Assembly (NCBI GenBank): GCA_039519185.1
Contig: CM076849.1
Coordinates: 79,504,014-79,568,013 of the forward strand
From: Astragalus membranaceus
Taxonomy: Eukaryota > Streptophyta > Magnoliopsida > Fabales > Fabaceae
Length of the DNA stretch: 64,000 bases
Reading direction: 5' to 3'
Shown here one piece after another: positions 54,246 to 63,854 of the stretch. Position 1 is the stretch's first letter; each line of letters starts with the position of its first letter. A model generated the notes under the pieces. That model ran no database searches and was not told the origin of the DNA. It worked only from the letters and a program-made list of their open reading frames with translations. Position numbers and translations under genes: made by a program.

Positions 54246-54950
54246 GGAACAACATCTTGGAAATCCACACAAAGCCGTTCGTTTCCAAATTTCAAAAGAA
54301 AATGCAAAATTATTATTATAACCATTCAATAGGAACAAATCACTTTGCATCAAATCAAAACAAAATCAATAAAGAACCAATCCGAGCAACAAACACAATT
54401 CACGGGAAAAATAACCAAACATGGGGAATAAAAACCCTATATACAGAAAACCCTCATAAACCCTAAATCCCCCACCTAAAAATCATACAATAAATAAAAA
54501 GTAAACACTAAACCCTAGAGAGAGAGCGACAGAGAGAGAGAGAGAGGGAGAGGCTGAGAGAGATGAAGTGGGTACTTGCCTTGGTAAGAATGTAAACCGA
54601 TGGCCAAATCGTTCTTGAGCTCTACCATTCTTGAGCAAAGGTGATGAAGGGGAGAGGACGAGGATGAGTAAAGAGAGAGCAAGGGTTTCTTTGGAACTGA
54701 CAAGGGAGAGCGCGAGAGGGTTTGGAACTGATGTCCGAGATATCGTAAGTGTTTATTTCAGAAAGGGTTTGGCGTAAAGAAAAAACTTGCACTTTTAAAG
54801 CCTGATATAATTCGGTCCGACTTAAAAAAATGCGCACTTTATAATATTTTTCTTTTTAATTACAAGTTTGCCACCGCGTCTACCTTTCAAGTCGGATATC
54901 TTAACACCCGACTTTAAAAGTATAATTCTTTTCCTTATTTTGCACTACTG

Positions 54951-55703
54951 GTTGTTCAATTGATGGATCATTAATTGTTGGAAGGTGCTGTGTTTGTAAT
55001 TGAGACACAGCATGTGCGCGTGGGATAATGTACATGAGAATTGAACAATCACTGGAAAAGGATGTACGGTCCACATGGTGAAAATAAAATTGCAGAATTA
55101 ATAGGCTGGGAAATATTTTACTTGGAGTCCGCGAATAATAGAGACACATGTGGCAACGTGTGATAGTTTAGTGTCTCTTTAATTGATGCATTGAGGGAAT
55201 GTTGAAGAGCATTGTAATAGTCATCTACAGCTCTCATTTGTGTTATAAAATTTTCAGAAGTTTCAACAACTTTCTAAATGGAGTTTTGTAAATCATTAGG
55301 ATGAAAGTGTTGTGGAGATCACATGTATAAGATGTGTATGGGTTAGGGGGTGGCGATAGAGGTGACATAGTTGGGGTTGGTAGGTGTTGGTATGTATAAG
55401 CAGTAAGCTGTTTGAGGTTGAGTTTGCTGCTGAGAAGGGAATGGAGGATAATAGCTAACAGATGAGGGACATGAGTTAGGTGATTGTGGTGTATAACCAT
55501 GGAGGATATCAAGATTTTTTGATGGAGGTGGAATATGGGCGTTGGTGGGATAAAGTGGATGATTATGGTAAGGATAGAGCGGAAATGAAGCTGTATGTGT
55601 GGTGTTGGTGGAGTAACATGGTGGAGTGGAGGACGAATAAAATGGATCCCTGGAATATGGATAAGCCATGGGAGGTACGAAGTTCAAGAATGAAAGCACC
55701 AAT
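54951..55703 (-). pseudogene. 5' part of gag-like frame of the nested LTR element
   Basis: Minus frame from about 55702: MAYPYSRDPFYSSSTPPCYS then Pro/Tyr/Thr-rich sequence (PLYPTNAHIPPPSKNLDILH). It is shifted at about 55500 and 55343 and continues to DPSIEQ at the CACTA border. Placed as gag because it follows the PBS; no capsid domain can be read. Confidence 0.45.
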
Positions 55704-56193
55704 TGTTAGAAAGTTAGAGGCTACCCTAACAAAACTAAGGAAATGAACCTAACAAGGAAGAAGAAAGCTTAAAAGACAAAACTAACTAATAGGAAATAAA
55801 AGACTTTTCATTTAATTTTGGTTCCCTTAATTGTCGCCAAGAGACTACATATATAAATACTACTAATGGGCTAATAAAGTAAAAGGCCTGAGGGTTAAAA
55901 GCCCAACTAAAATAACATTATATAAAAGTCATACTCATACTAACTAAAATACTACCATTAATATATTCTAATTAAACCCAACTAAATAACTAAATAATTC
56001 TAATTAAGCTCCCTATCATAATAAAATGGCTAATATTTTTATTTGAATGAAGAGAAAAAATGGTGAAAAACCCGCTACACGGGTACTCGCACAGGTATGG
56101 AGCGGGTACGGGTATCATTTATACTAAACGGGGCGGGTAGCGGGTAACTACTACCTGTGCCAGCCCCGCCTTGTTGGCATCCCTAATCCAGAA

Positions 56194-56653
56194 CCTTTCA
56201 CAAACAACCCTTTCACAATATTGATCAAACTTCCTTTCTAGTGTGAAAGATAAGAAAAAACTGCAACCACAGAGCATACTAAAAATTAATCCCCACCGAA
56301 CCAAAAGCTCTAATGTTAGTTGTTGTGGAAAATAACATAAAGAAACTAAATGAGCACCATCGGAACACAAGAATTTAACATGGAAAACTTCAAAATTAGA
56401 GAAAAACCACAAACCATTATCTAATGTAAACTAGAGAATAACACTGAAAATTGTTACAACATCTCACAACACTCTAAGACAATAAGAGTATAAGAAAAAA
56501 AAACTCATACAAACATAAAGTGTTTTTGACCGGTGCGTTTTGTAAAGGAGAACTTGATTCTATATTTATGACATTGGTTTTCCTCTTCCTTCACAAAACT
56601 AGACAATGTGAAACTTTTTCAAAATGTTCAATTCCATTCAACTCCAACGGCGA
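56194..56653 (-). repeat. Degraded copia LTR end downstream of the RING gene
   Basis: Minus strand holds TTTTCCATGTTAAATTCTTG and later TTCCACAACAACTAACATTA then GAGCTTTTGGTTC. The last part resembles an LTR end plus a decayed initiator Met-tRNA primer site (TGGTATCAGAGC as model). No second copy; low confidence. The rest is non-coding. Confidence 0.3.
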
Positions 56654-56965
56654 CTATGGTCTCACTGGTTCTCTGCAAAGAGGGCAAGTATCCTTAAATG
56701 CAAACCACCTATACAAGCAATCTCTGTGATACATATGGTTACAACTTAGCATACTAATCTTATCTCCTTCTTCAATTCTGGAGAGACATACGACACAATC
56801 TATATCTTCCTCTAAGCCAGGAGCGGGTTCATAAGTGCATAGTCTAATAAGTTCTTCTGTAATAGTTGGATTGTGAGAATAATGGAGGTTGTATAAGGGA
56901 TACAAAAGGAAATTAAACACCCATTCTATATAAGTATAAACTACAGTTAAGTGCTTCATGAGCAT
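56654..56965 (-). CDS. Small RING-H2 finger protein (putative E3 ubiquitin ligase), 103 aa
   Basis: Residues 58-101 form a RING-H2 domain: CVVC, then 14 residues, CNH, HRDC (ligands C-x2-C-x14-C-x-H-x2-H-x2-C), and C-x10-C-x2-C ending TCPLCREPVRP. All eight zinc ligands are present. Residues about 6-27 (LTVVYTYIEWVFNFLLYPLY) are hydrophobic and may anchor it in a membrane. Such proteins recruit an E2 enzyme to ubiquitinate targets. I chose the start MLMKHL at 56965 although the frame is open for 62 more codons upstream (to 57151), because a TATA box at 57091-57100 puts the transcript start near 57065. A second Met lies two codons in. Single exon. A hAT-like element ends 468 bp downstream of the stop. 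The target is unknown. Confidence 0.85.
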   Translation of the reverse strand: MLMKHLTVVYTYIEWVFNFLLYPLYNLHYSHNPTITEELIRLCTYEPAPGLEEDIDCVVCLSRIEEGDKISMLSCNHMYHRDCLYRWFAFKDTCPLCREPVRP

Positions 56966-57090
56966 GCTGAAGGTTTGGGGTTGAGAAAGAAATTGGAGTG
57001 TATGATTAGAAGAACTTGGTTGAGTTTGGAGAAGTGGAAGTAGAGAAATTGGTGCGTGTATTGAGATTGGTGAAGTGGAAGTTTTTAGTG

Positions 57091-57100
57091 ATATATATAA
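57091..57100 (-). promoter_or_regulatory. TATA box of the RING-H2 gene
   Basis: Minus strand CTTATATATATCAC lies about 126 bp before the chosen ATG, followed by a pyrimidine- and A-rich leader (CTTCCACTTCACC) typical of plant 5'-UTRs. Confidence 0.55.
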
Positions 57101-57151
57101 GGGTGGGCATGAGATATTAGCGATAAGTTTTGTCTTCGAAAGTAGAAACAA

Positions 57152-57606
57152 CCTTGTTTACGTAAAAAATATAATAAAATAAGGTCAAGTTGTGACAACT
57201 TATTTAAATAAAGTCCTTAGTTTTTGTTTTCGGTGTCATCATGTGATTATTTGCAAAAAAAAAATCACATGAAGACAAAAAAAATGTGATTATTTAAAAG
57301 ATAAAAAAAATTATATAATAGTCGTCGACTGCCAACACCTACCACGTTTTTTTGGTGACAAATCATGAAGCACAAGAGTTGTTCTAACGTGAAAAATCAG
57401 ACAAGCTTCCATGTGCATAACTGATTCTGAGGGTCATTCTTCTCGAGAAGTCTTATGCGAGATACAAATGTCACGTGATAATTGTTGTCAATAATTTTTC
57501 AATTTCAAAGATACCTGTATGTGAGATGTGTGTGATATAATATCTTTAATGTAATTTTATTGTAAAAAATAATCTACTAGTCATTTTGGTAATATAGTAT
57601 CGATAC
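57152..57606. other. Upstream region of the RING-H2 gene
   Basis: A/T-rich, with a repeated AAAAAAAATCACATGAAGAC-like word (57256-57295). No second gene seen. Any distal promoter elements cannot be picked out by eye. Confidence 0.45.
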
Positions 57607-57836
57607 TGTTATAAAAATAAATCAAAATAGAGAAATAGAAATAATAAGAGAATGAGAGAATATGAGAGCATTTGTATTATTCTCTTCTCATAAATGTATT
57701 CTTACTCCTATTTATAGGGTGTAGATTGACAAGTGAATGGACAATCATCAAAAGCCACTAACAACCCATTTACCAAAGTGATGGGAATGTGGAAGAATAT
57801 TATGGGACATCCGCTAATATCATATTATTCATAACA
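57607..57836 (-). repeat. Short copia-like LTR with PPT
   Basis: TGTTAT...ATAACA, 230 bp, with a minus-strand TATA-like CCTATAAATAGG near 57708-57719. Directly right of it TCTCTTTTGGATGTCCATCG then AAAACCTTACTAG is the 3' internal end seen in copia-like families. The remainder of the element is missing. Confidence 0.6.
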
Positions 57837-57924
57837 CTCTCTTTTGGATGTCCATCGAGGACATGCCTCATTAAAACCTTACTAGAAAAAAAATAGTGGG
57901 ATACAAATCTAGTGAAGGAAAAAG

Positions 57925-58055
57925 AGACCATAATCGATTAAAACTGTTTTTGAAGTGATTTTTATGCAGAATAACAGACCATAATCGATTATCAAGTTGT
58001 GATAATCGATTATCAAGCTGTAATAATCGATTATTAAGCTATATAATCGATTATG
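57925..58055. repeat. Cluster of AATCGATTA palindromes
   Basis: CATAATCGATTA, GATAATCGATTATCAAG, AATAATCGATTATTAAG and similar occur five times in about 120 bp, spaced 20-30 bp except the first gap. The rest of 57837-58250 is unremarkable. Confidence 0.8.
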
Positions 58056-58249
58056 AATGCTTCTGGTGTCTTTCTAGTTGACAGTTCTTCCTGTTCGCCT
58101 TTCGACCGTTTTCTTCGTAACTTTTGATCCAGAACTCCGATTTGAGGGTTCTTGGATGCGTTGGAAACCTAATGAGAAGAACTACAATTATAATCAAACA
58201 TTGAAAGGAATTTTCAACTTAATTAGAAATTCACCCTAATTCACCTTAG

Positions 58250-59096
58250 CTCGTAACGTCCGATGCATTGAGAAGATTAACATGCGTGTAATAGATGTGT
58301 GTGGCAGAAACTAGTACTTGCATTTGTACAATAAGACATGTTTGACATAATTTTCTTGGATGTGAAAGGATTAGATTGAAATTGGATAATTTGGGAGAAG
58401 TTTAGAATCAATAGAAGGAACCAAAACTAAATTTTTGGTGGTTGCAGGAGGCACGGTCTGTGTGCCCTGAGACCCGGTCCATGCAGCCCCTAGCGTACCC
58501 CGTTTTAAAAATGTGTTTTTTGCACTCGTTGGAATCCGAACTTCTCTCCAATCCTAAGTTCAAATCTAATCCATATCCTAGGTATTGCTCATTGTGTTTG
58601 TTGAGGCTTAATTTCTATTGTTGAATGTTGCTTGAATGTGGCAAGTGAACGTTTCCAAATTGATTGCAAAGTCGTTTCTTTTGAAATCGCGTATGATGAT
58701 AGATGTTATTATTTGAGCTCATTTGTTGATTGTGTTGAGTTTGGAGGAGATGGTTAAACGATTTTATGTCGAACTAATTTATTTTAGAAAATACGCGAGA
58801 TGACTATATTAGCCCATATGTAAGGGTGGTTATAAAATGATTAAAGAACGGAGGTTGTGATTGGGGTGGGTGTCATGAGATCTTCCCAATGCCTTGAGTA
58901 ATGTTACCCAGTTTATTTTTGATTATTTTGTAGAACAAAAAGATATTTCAATGTCACCACATGTTGATAGTAGCTGACTTGACTTGCGATGTGACTTAGT
59001 TAATTTGTGTAACACACTTGAAATGATTTATTCATTACAATAGTCAAACATAAAATAAGCATCTTACTTTTCTTTTATGCATTTTAGTTTGGAATG

Positions 59097-59100
<4 letters not shown>
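58250..59100. other. Degraded LTR-like sequence
   Basis: 58450-58495 (GGCACGGTCTGTGTGCCCTG then GACCCGGTCC) looks like a decayed form of the palindrome pair in LTR A. An (AT)n run follows at 59101, as in that LTR. Ends cannot be set. No gene. Confidence 0.3.

Positions 59101-59172
<72 letters not shown>
59101..59172. repeat. (AT)36 microsatellite
   Basis: 72 bp of AT dinucleotides, uninterrupted. Confidence 0.97.
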
Positions 59173-59174
<2 letters not shown>

Positions 59175-59734
59175 CTAATTATCACATAATATTATCATAT
59201 CAATCTGTTTTGGCCAAATTTCGGATTCGAAATTAGCTGTAAGAGACGTCAGCATAACATTTAAGCCAAACCCGAGAAAGAGTAAGAGGAGCAATACTCG
59301 AAGGTGACGTGGCTTGGAAGTCCATATTTATTCTTGAAAGGACTGTGAAAGCCAATTCAAAGGTTGAAAGAAAACATCTGCACAAGGCAACATTTTCGAA
59401 AGATGCAAAGGAAGTTCTCAATGGAAAATCTAGAAGGCAAAACTTTGAATACCAAAACAACACACAAGAGTAGTTAAGGCATGTGCTTCGAAAAAGACCG
59501 AACCGACGAAGACAGGTGGGGACATCTAGATGCCAGAAGACACGTGGCATCAATCATCATCAACCATTAGTTAGTTTACTTTTATCCCCTTTCAAATAAG
59601 GACATGTGTCCATAGCAGTTTACTTTCCTAGCTCTATAAATAGGAGTTCATATGAAGAACTCGTGGCAATTTTATATCACTAAGTAACCCATTAGGCCTA
59701 ACACATTCGATCATACAAGATCTTTGGCTACAAC
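59173..59734 (+). repeat. Tat-like LTR promoter fragment, cut by CACTA
   Basis: Has CACGTGGCATCAATCATCAT, then AGCTCTATAAATAGGAGTTC (TATA near 59632), then a short leader resembling R-U5 (CCCATTAGGCCTAACACATT CG). A CACTA terminus begins at 59735. Overall build is like the LTR end at 4799-5118. Its start is not visible. Confidence 0.4.
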
Positions 59735-60347
59735 CACTACAAAAAAACGTTATTTGCGACGGACATTAGCGACGGAATACGATTCCCTCGCTAAAACTGA
59801 CATTAGGGACGGAATTTGCGAGGGAATAAGGGTCTTCGTTTTTTTGAAAATTAGCGACGGAAGTTAGTTCATTAGCGACGGAACAGTCCGTCGCTAATTG
59901 TTTGGAGGGAAACTGAATTCAGAACAGCACGGAAACTGAAGCGATTAGCGACAGAAATACTGGTCCCTCGCTAATGTTTTTGACCGTTCCACCTTGGTTA
60001 GCGTGAAGGGATTAGCGACGAAATAGTCCCTCGCAAATTCCGTCGCTAACCCCAATTAAATAGAATCAGATCCCTTTTCCTCTCTCTGTTTCTTCTTCTC
60101 CGTTTCCTCTTCTCTCTCACTCCCTCACTCTTCTCTCACGAACCCCAACCCCACCACACCATTTCCAGCACCACCACCCCACGACCACCGCACCATCGCC
60201 ACCACACCACCGCTCACCCATCGCTCATCTCTCTCTCTCTCCTACGCGACGTCGCTCTCTCTCCTCTCTCTCCTACGCGGACCTCTCTCTCAACGGAGCT
60301 CTCCGTTTTCGCCACCACCGGAGCTCGCCCTCCTCACCACCACCGGA

Positions 60348-61137
60348 CAATACAAGAAAAGAAGCCATTAGCGACGGAAATTAGCGAGGGGCTAATGGTC
60401 CCTCGCAAAAATTGGGATTAGTGACGGAATTTGCGAGGGAATAGGGGCTGTCGTATTTTTGAGAATTAGCGACGGAATTTTAGACATTAGCGAGGGAATT
60501 TCCGTCGCTAATGGCAAAAGTAAAAATATTTGCGAGGGAATGTCAGTTCCATCGCTAATTTTTTTACTTTTCAGATGATGGGACTCAGTTGCAGGGGTTG
60601 GTAAGTGCACAGGAATTAGCGAGGGACAGTTCCCTCGCTAATTCCCTCGCTAAATTTAACTTTTCAGATGATGGGACAATTCCCTCGCTAATTCCCTCGC
60701 AATTTTTTTTCTTTTTTTCCTTAAATCCGTTTACACTCTTTTTTCTCACTCACTCACTCACTCACTCACTCTTCACCCTTCCTCTTCCCTTCCTCTTCAC
60801 CCTTCCTCTTCCCTTCCTCTTCCTCTACTCTCCACCACCACACAACCACCACCACCACCATCATCACCACCTCCTCTCACACTCTCCTCTGTCTTCACTC
60901 TTCCAACACCACCACCACCACATACCTCCTACCACCACACATACCCTTCCTCTTCCTCTACTCTCCACCACGACACAACCACCACCACCACCACCATCAC
61001 CACCACCTCCTCTCACACTCTCCTCTCTCTTCACTCTTCCAACACCACCACCACCACATACCTCCTACCACTCTCACTCACTCTCTCTTACTCTTCACCA
61101 CCACCACCCCACCACCACCCCACCACCACCACTCTCA

Positions 61138-61191
<54 letters not shown>

Positions 61192-61773
61192 CCTTACTCT
61201 TCTCCTTCTCTCTCTACTCTAAACCACCCATCACCACCACCACCACGCACCACCACCACCCCACCACCACCACCCCACCACCACCACCACACCACCACCA
61301 CACCACCACCACGCCACCACCACCACGCCACCACCACCGTCGCCACCACCACCACCACCACCACACATCACCACAAAATTAATAATATAATATAATATTC
61401 ATTAATTAATAATAAATATATAAAAAACCAAGTCATTCAGCACTGGACACGTGTCATTTTTTTGAAAAACTGCAGTCATTAGCAAGGGAATTAGCGAGGG
61501 ATATATCCCTCGCTAATTCCTGCGCATTTACCAACTCCTACAACTGAGTCCCATCACCTGAAAAGTTGCAGTCATTAGCGAGGGAATTAGCAAGGGAAAA
61601 TTCCCTCGCTAATTAGCGATGGATTCAAATTCCCTCGCTAATCCCATTAGCGAGGAGGGGTTTAGTGACAGAACTGGTCCCTCGCTAATTTCCTCGCAAA
61701 TGACCATTAGCGACGGATTTTGGTCATTTTGCGAGGGAAATGTCCGTCGCTAATGACCAATTTTTTTGTAGTG
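60348..61773. mobile_element. Nested non-autonomous CACTA of the same family, TSD GGA
   Basis: Left end CAATACAAGAAAAGAAGCC (third base A where C is expected), right end TTTTTTTGTAGTG at 61773. GGA at 60345-60347 and 61774-61776. TTAGCGACGG / CCCTCGCTAA motifs at both ends; the interior is only CT/CCA low-complexity sequence. It lies within the outer element of the same motif family. Confidence 0.85.
60725..61370. repeat. Low-complexity CTC/CCA tract with (CTCA)n, (CT)n, (CCA)n
   Basis: (CTCA)n near 60747-60770, (CT)n 61141-61187, and long CCACCA runs to 61370. A TCTACTCTCCACCAC...TCCTCTC block of ~125 bp repeats about 2.5 times. The 268-codon frame across it (His/Pro/Thr/Leu/Ser) is a by-product. 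Confidence 0.9.
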
Positions 61774-62285
61774 GGAGCTCGCCCTCCTCACCACCGGAGC
61801 TCTACCTTTGGAGGTTTTTTTTACTGATTTTGATTTTTTTTTTTTACCAACTGATTTTGTTTGATATTGTTTTGTTAGGATTTGTAAAATTAATTTTGTG
61901 ATATTGTTGTTTGGTAATTTTAGTGAATTTAGTTTTGTGATATTGTAAAATTAATTTTTGATATTGTTTTAGTGAAATTGTGTTTAGGATTAGAAATTGA
62001 AATTGGGTAGAAATTGAAATTGTGTTTTAGGTTTTAGGATTAAGTTTAGGATTTATAGAAATTGTGTAGGATAAAAATTTGAAGTTGAAACTGAAATTGT
62101 TTGTTGAAATTGAAGAAGTTGTTTTATTGAAATTGAAATTAATAGTGAATTGATTTATGTTTTTTGCTTGAAATTGAAATTAATAGTTGAAATTGAAGTT
62201 GATATTGACGTTTATGTTGAAATTAATAGTTGAAATTGAAGTTAGTTATTGAAATTGAAGTTGAAATGGTTTAGGATTGAAATTG
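61774..62285 (+). other. Intron-like A/T-rich stretch of the outer CACTA
   Basis: Begins with GGAGCTCGCCCTCCTCACCA, a near-copy of the sequence left of the nested element, then becomes T/A-rich with GAAATTGAAATTGAAGTT-type degenerate repeats (about 61990-62285). No exon. Confidence 0.55.
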
Positions 62286-62705
62286 TTGGTGTTTGAAGTC
62301 TCACAACCGCACCGGAGTGCGCATCCTCACCGAACCACGTACCGCACCGGACCTCAATCTCATAACGGTTAGTTTCCAAAATAAATTAATTGTTGTTTTC
62401 ATGAACCCTAGGTTAGATGACTGTGTGTTGTTGATGGAAAAGGGTGAGGTGATGCCGTCCCTCACCCCCATATTTTGCTCGAAATCATCTCCATTGAGAT
62501 AAATGCGAGGCGATACTAACAATTTTAAGGTTGGAAGTTAGAAATAACTTCGATCCTTCACTACTTATATGGAAAAGGGTTTTGTCTGATCTGTCATTAA
62601 CCCCCATATTCGGCTCGAAATCATCTCCACTGAGATCATATCGATGCCACTAACTTGATAGATTATTGGGAATGTTAAGGGAATCTAACACGTTTTCTTA
62701 AATGC
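62286..62705 (+). other. Spacer of the outer CACTA with a repeated ~40-bp word
   Basis: CCCCATATTTTGCTCGAAAT and CATCTCCATTGAGAT at 62465-62501 recur as CCCCATATTCGGCTCGAAAT and CATCTCCACTGAGAT at 62602-62638. No confident exon. Confidence 0.5.
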
Positions 62706-62711
62706 GTGTAG

Positions 62712-63669
62712 ATGAATTTGTATGAATTTAATCGTGAATGGGTGTATGATCGGTTATATCCGAGAAGAGCGGGTTTGAAGGAATCTTTTGTAATTGGGGT
62801 TGAACAGTTTCTTGGGGTAGCGTGGCGACATGAATTGGCTAAACGGGAAAAGGGGGTTAGATGTCCATGCTTAAAAATCTGTGTGTTTTTTTTCATTATT
62901 TAATTAGTTAGCAATTTTTGAAAATGTGTTTCATTTTACAGAGTAAAAAGGCAGGACGCCCTATCACTGCTCCTGAGCTGCATAGAGCCACGCATGTGAG
63001 GAAAGGCACTGACGAGTATGTTGATGAGCGCTCCAAGATGACTTAGGTAAATATATAAATTGATTTGTATTATATAATGTTGCTTTGTCAAAATGGAGCG
63101 CTAACTTATGGTTATTCAAAACAGGAGCAAGTAAAAGAGTTCATGACTCGGCTAACTCAGGGGAGCTGGGACCCTGAAGCACTTGGCCAACTTACTCCTG
63201 AGATGATAGATCTGGCAAATCAACATTGGGAGAAGACAGTTGGTTGGTCTAAGGGGGCCAACCAAATCAACATTGGGAGAAGATATTGGCAAATCAACTT
63301 ACTCCATGTATGGGCCAGTCTGGGGCCAGGAGCAGTAGAAGACGCAGTCAACCAGCTTCTACTCCTGCAGATACAGAGCATATGAGGCAGATGGAGCAGG
63401 AGCTGCAGTCTACTCGACAGGAGCTGCAGTCTACTCGACAGGAGCTGCACGATACTCGACAGGAGGTCAGGACCTCTTCTGAGGCGATGAAAAAGATGCA
63501 GCAAAACTTTGAGAAGGTGAGCCGTAGGCAGGCGATGATGTTAAAGTATTTTAAGAATATGCAGCAAAATCAGCAGCAAGATGAGGAGGAAGACGAGGAG
63601 GAAGATGATGAGCAAGATGAGGAGCAAGATGAAGAGCAAGCTGAGGAGTCTGATGGTGGCAGCTTTTAG
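62712..63669 (+). pseudogene. CACTA transposase-associated protein (Transpos_assoc plus Transposase_24-like), broken
   Basis: Exon at 62712: MNLYEFNREWVYDRLYPRRA then LAKREKGVRCPCLK, the transposase-associated zinc-binding domain found at the N-terminus of CACTA transposases. After an intron (acceptor AG 62940-62941) an exon gives KKAGRPITAPELHRATHVRK and TDEYVDERSKMT, then TAG at 63044-63046 exactly before donor GTAAAT. Exon 3 (from 63125) gives EQVKEFMTRLTQGSWDPEAL and MIDLANQHWEKTVGWSKGAN, as in Transposase_24/Ptta-like proteins. A shift near 63250-63290, with a duplicated AATCAACATTGGGAGAAGA, leads to a coiled coil with repeated QELQSTR and an Asp/Glu/Gln-rich tail ending at 63669. The catalytic Tnp2 part between these domains is missing. 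Confidence 0.75.
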
Positions 63670-63854
63670 TGTTGTTGATTAACGTTTTTGTTATAACATT
63701 TCAGATTAAGTGTTGTGGATTCAAATTTTATTCTCGTAATTTTTATTTATTGAAGAATTTTAATTTTAAACTGTTTTATATAGTTTAGATTTTATTATTT
63801 ATTAATAAAATAAACAGGTATAAAAGCAGATTAATCAAAAAAAATACAATCAGA

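Larger units (their letters stand above)
51662..54950. mobile_element. Gene-fragment-carrying CACTA element (Pack-type), TSD GTT
   Basis: Left end CACTGGTAAAAAAACAGG, right end TTTTGCACTACTG, with GTT on both sides (51659-51661, 54951-54953). The termini are slightly degraded. Both ends are packed with AAAGTCGGAT / ATCCGACTTT subterminal motifs (51683-52105 and 54800-54915). The 2.7-kb interior has no transposase but holds at least one host exon (52565-52644) and other exon-like pieces. Confidence 0.82.
50796..56012 (-). mobile_element. LTR retrotransposon nested in the hAT-like element
   Basis: Direct repeats 50796-51157 and 55735-56012 share AAGGAAAT(T/G)AACCTAACAA, CCCTTAATTGTC(T/G)CCAAGA and GCTAATAAA(A/G)TAAAAGGCC. 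The right LTR likely begins at TGTTAGAAAG (55704), next to a minus-strand TTGGTGCTTTCATT primer-site-like stretch. The left LTR lacks that first ~35 bp. At the left, minus-strand TTGAGGACAAGGTTCAAGTG and AACCCGTCGGGAG precede the LTR as a PPT region. The internal region encodes only gag pieces, and a CACTA element splits it. Confidence 0.75.
50476..56185. mobile_element. hAT-like element with 8-bp TSD, carrying a nested LTR element
   Basis: Left end TAGGGATGGCAAAAAAAACC, right end TTGTTGGCATCCCTA: terminal inverted repeat of about 11 bp (TAGGGATG(G/C)CA). ATCCAGAA at 50468-50475 and 56186-56193 is an 8-bp TSD, the hAT hallmark. Its own sequence is only 50476-50795 and 56013-56185, with GGGTACCCGCGGG-type subterminal words; the rest is an LTR element. 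No transposase, so non-autonomous. Confidence 0.88.

Noticed and set aside
60589..61395. 268-codon plus-strand frame rich in His, Pro, Thr, Ser and Leu
   Set aside because: It lies entirely in CT/CCA low-complexity sequence and subterminal repeats of the nested CACTA. Repeat units of three bases keep it open by chance.
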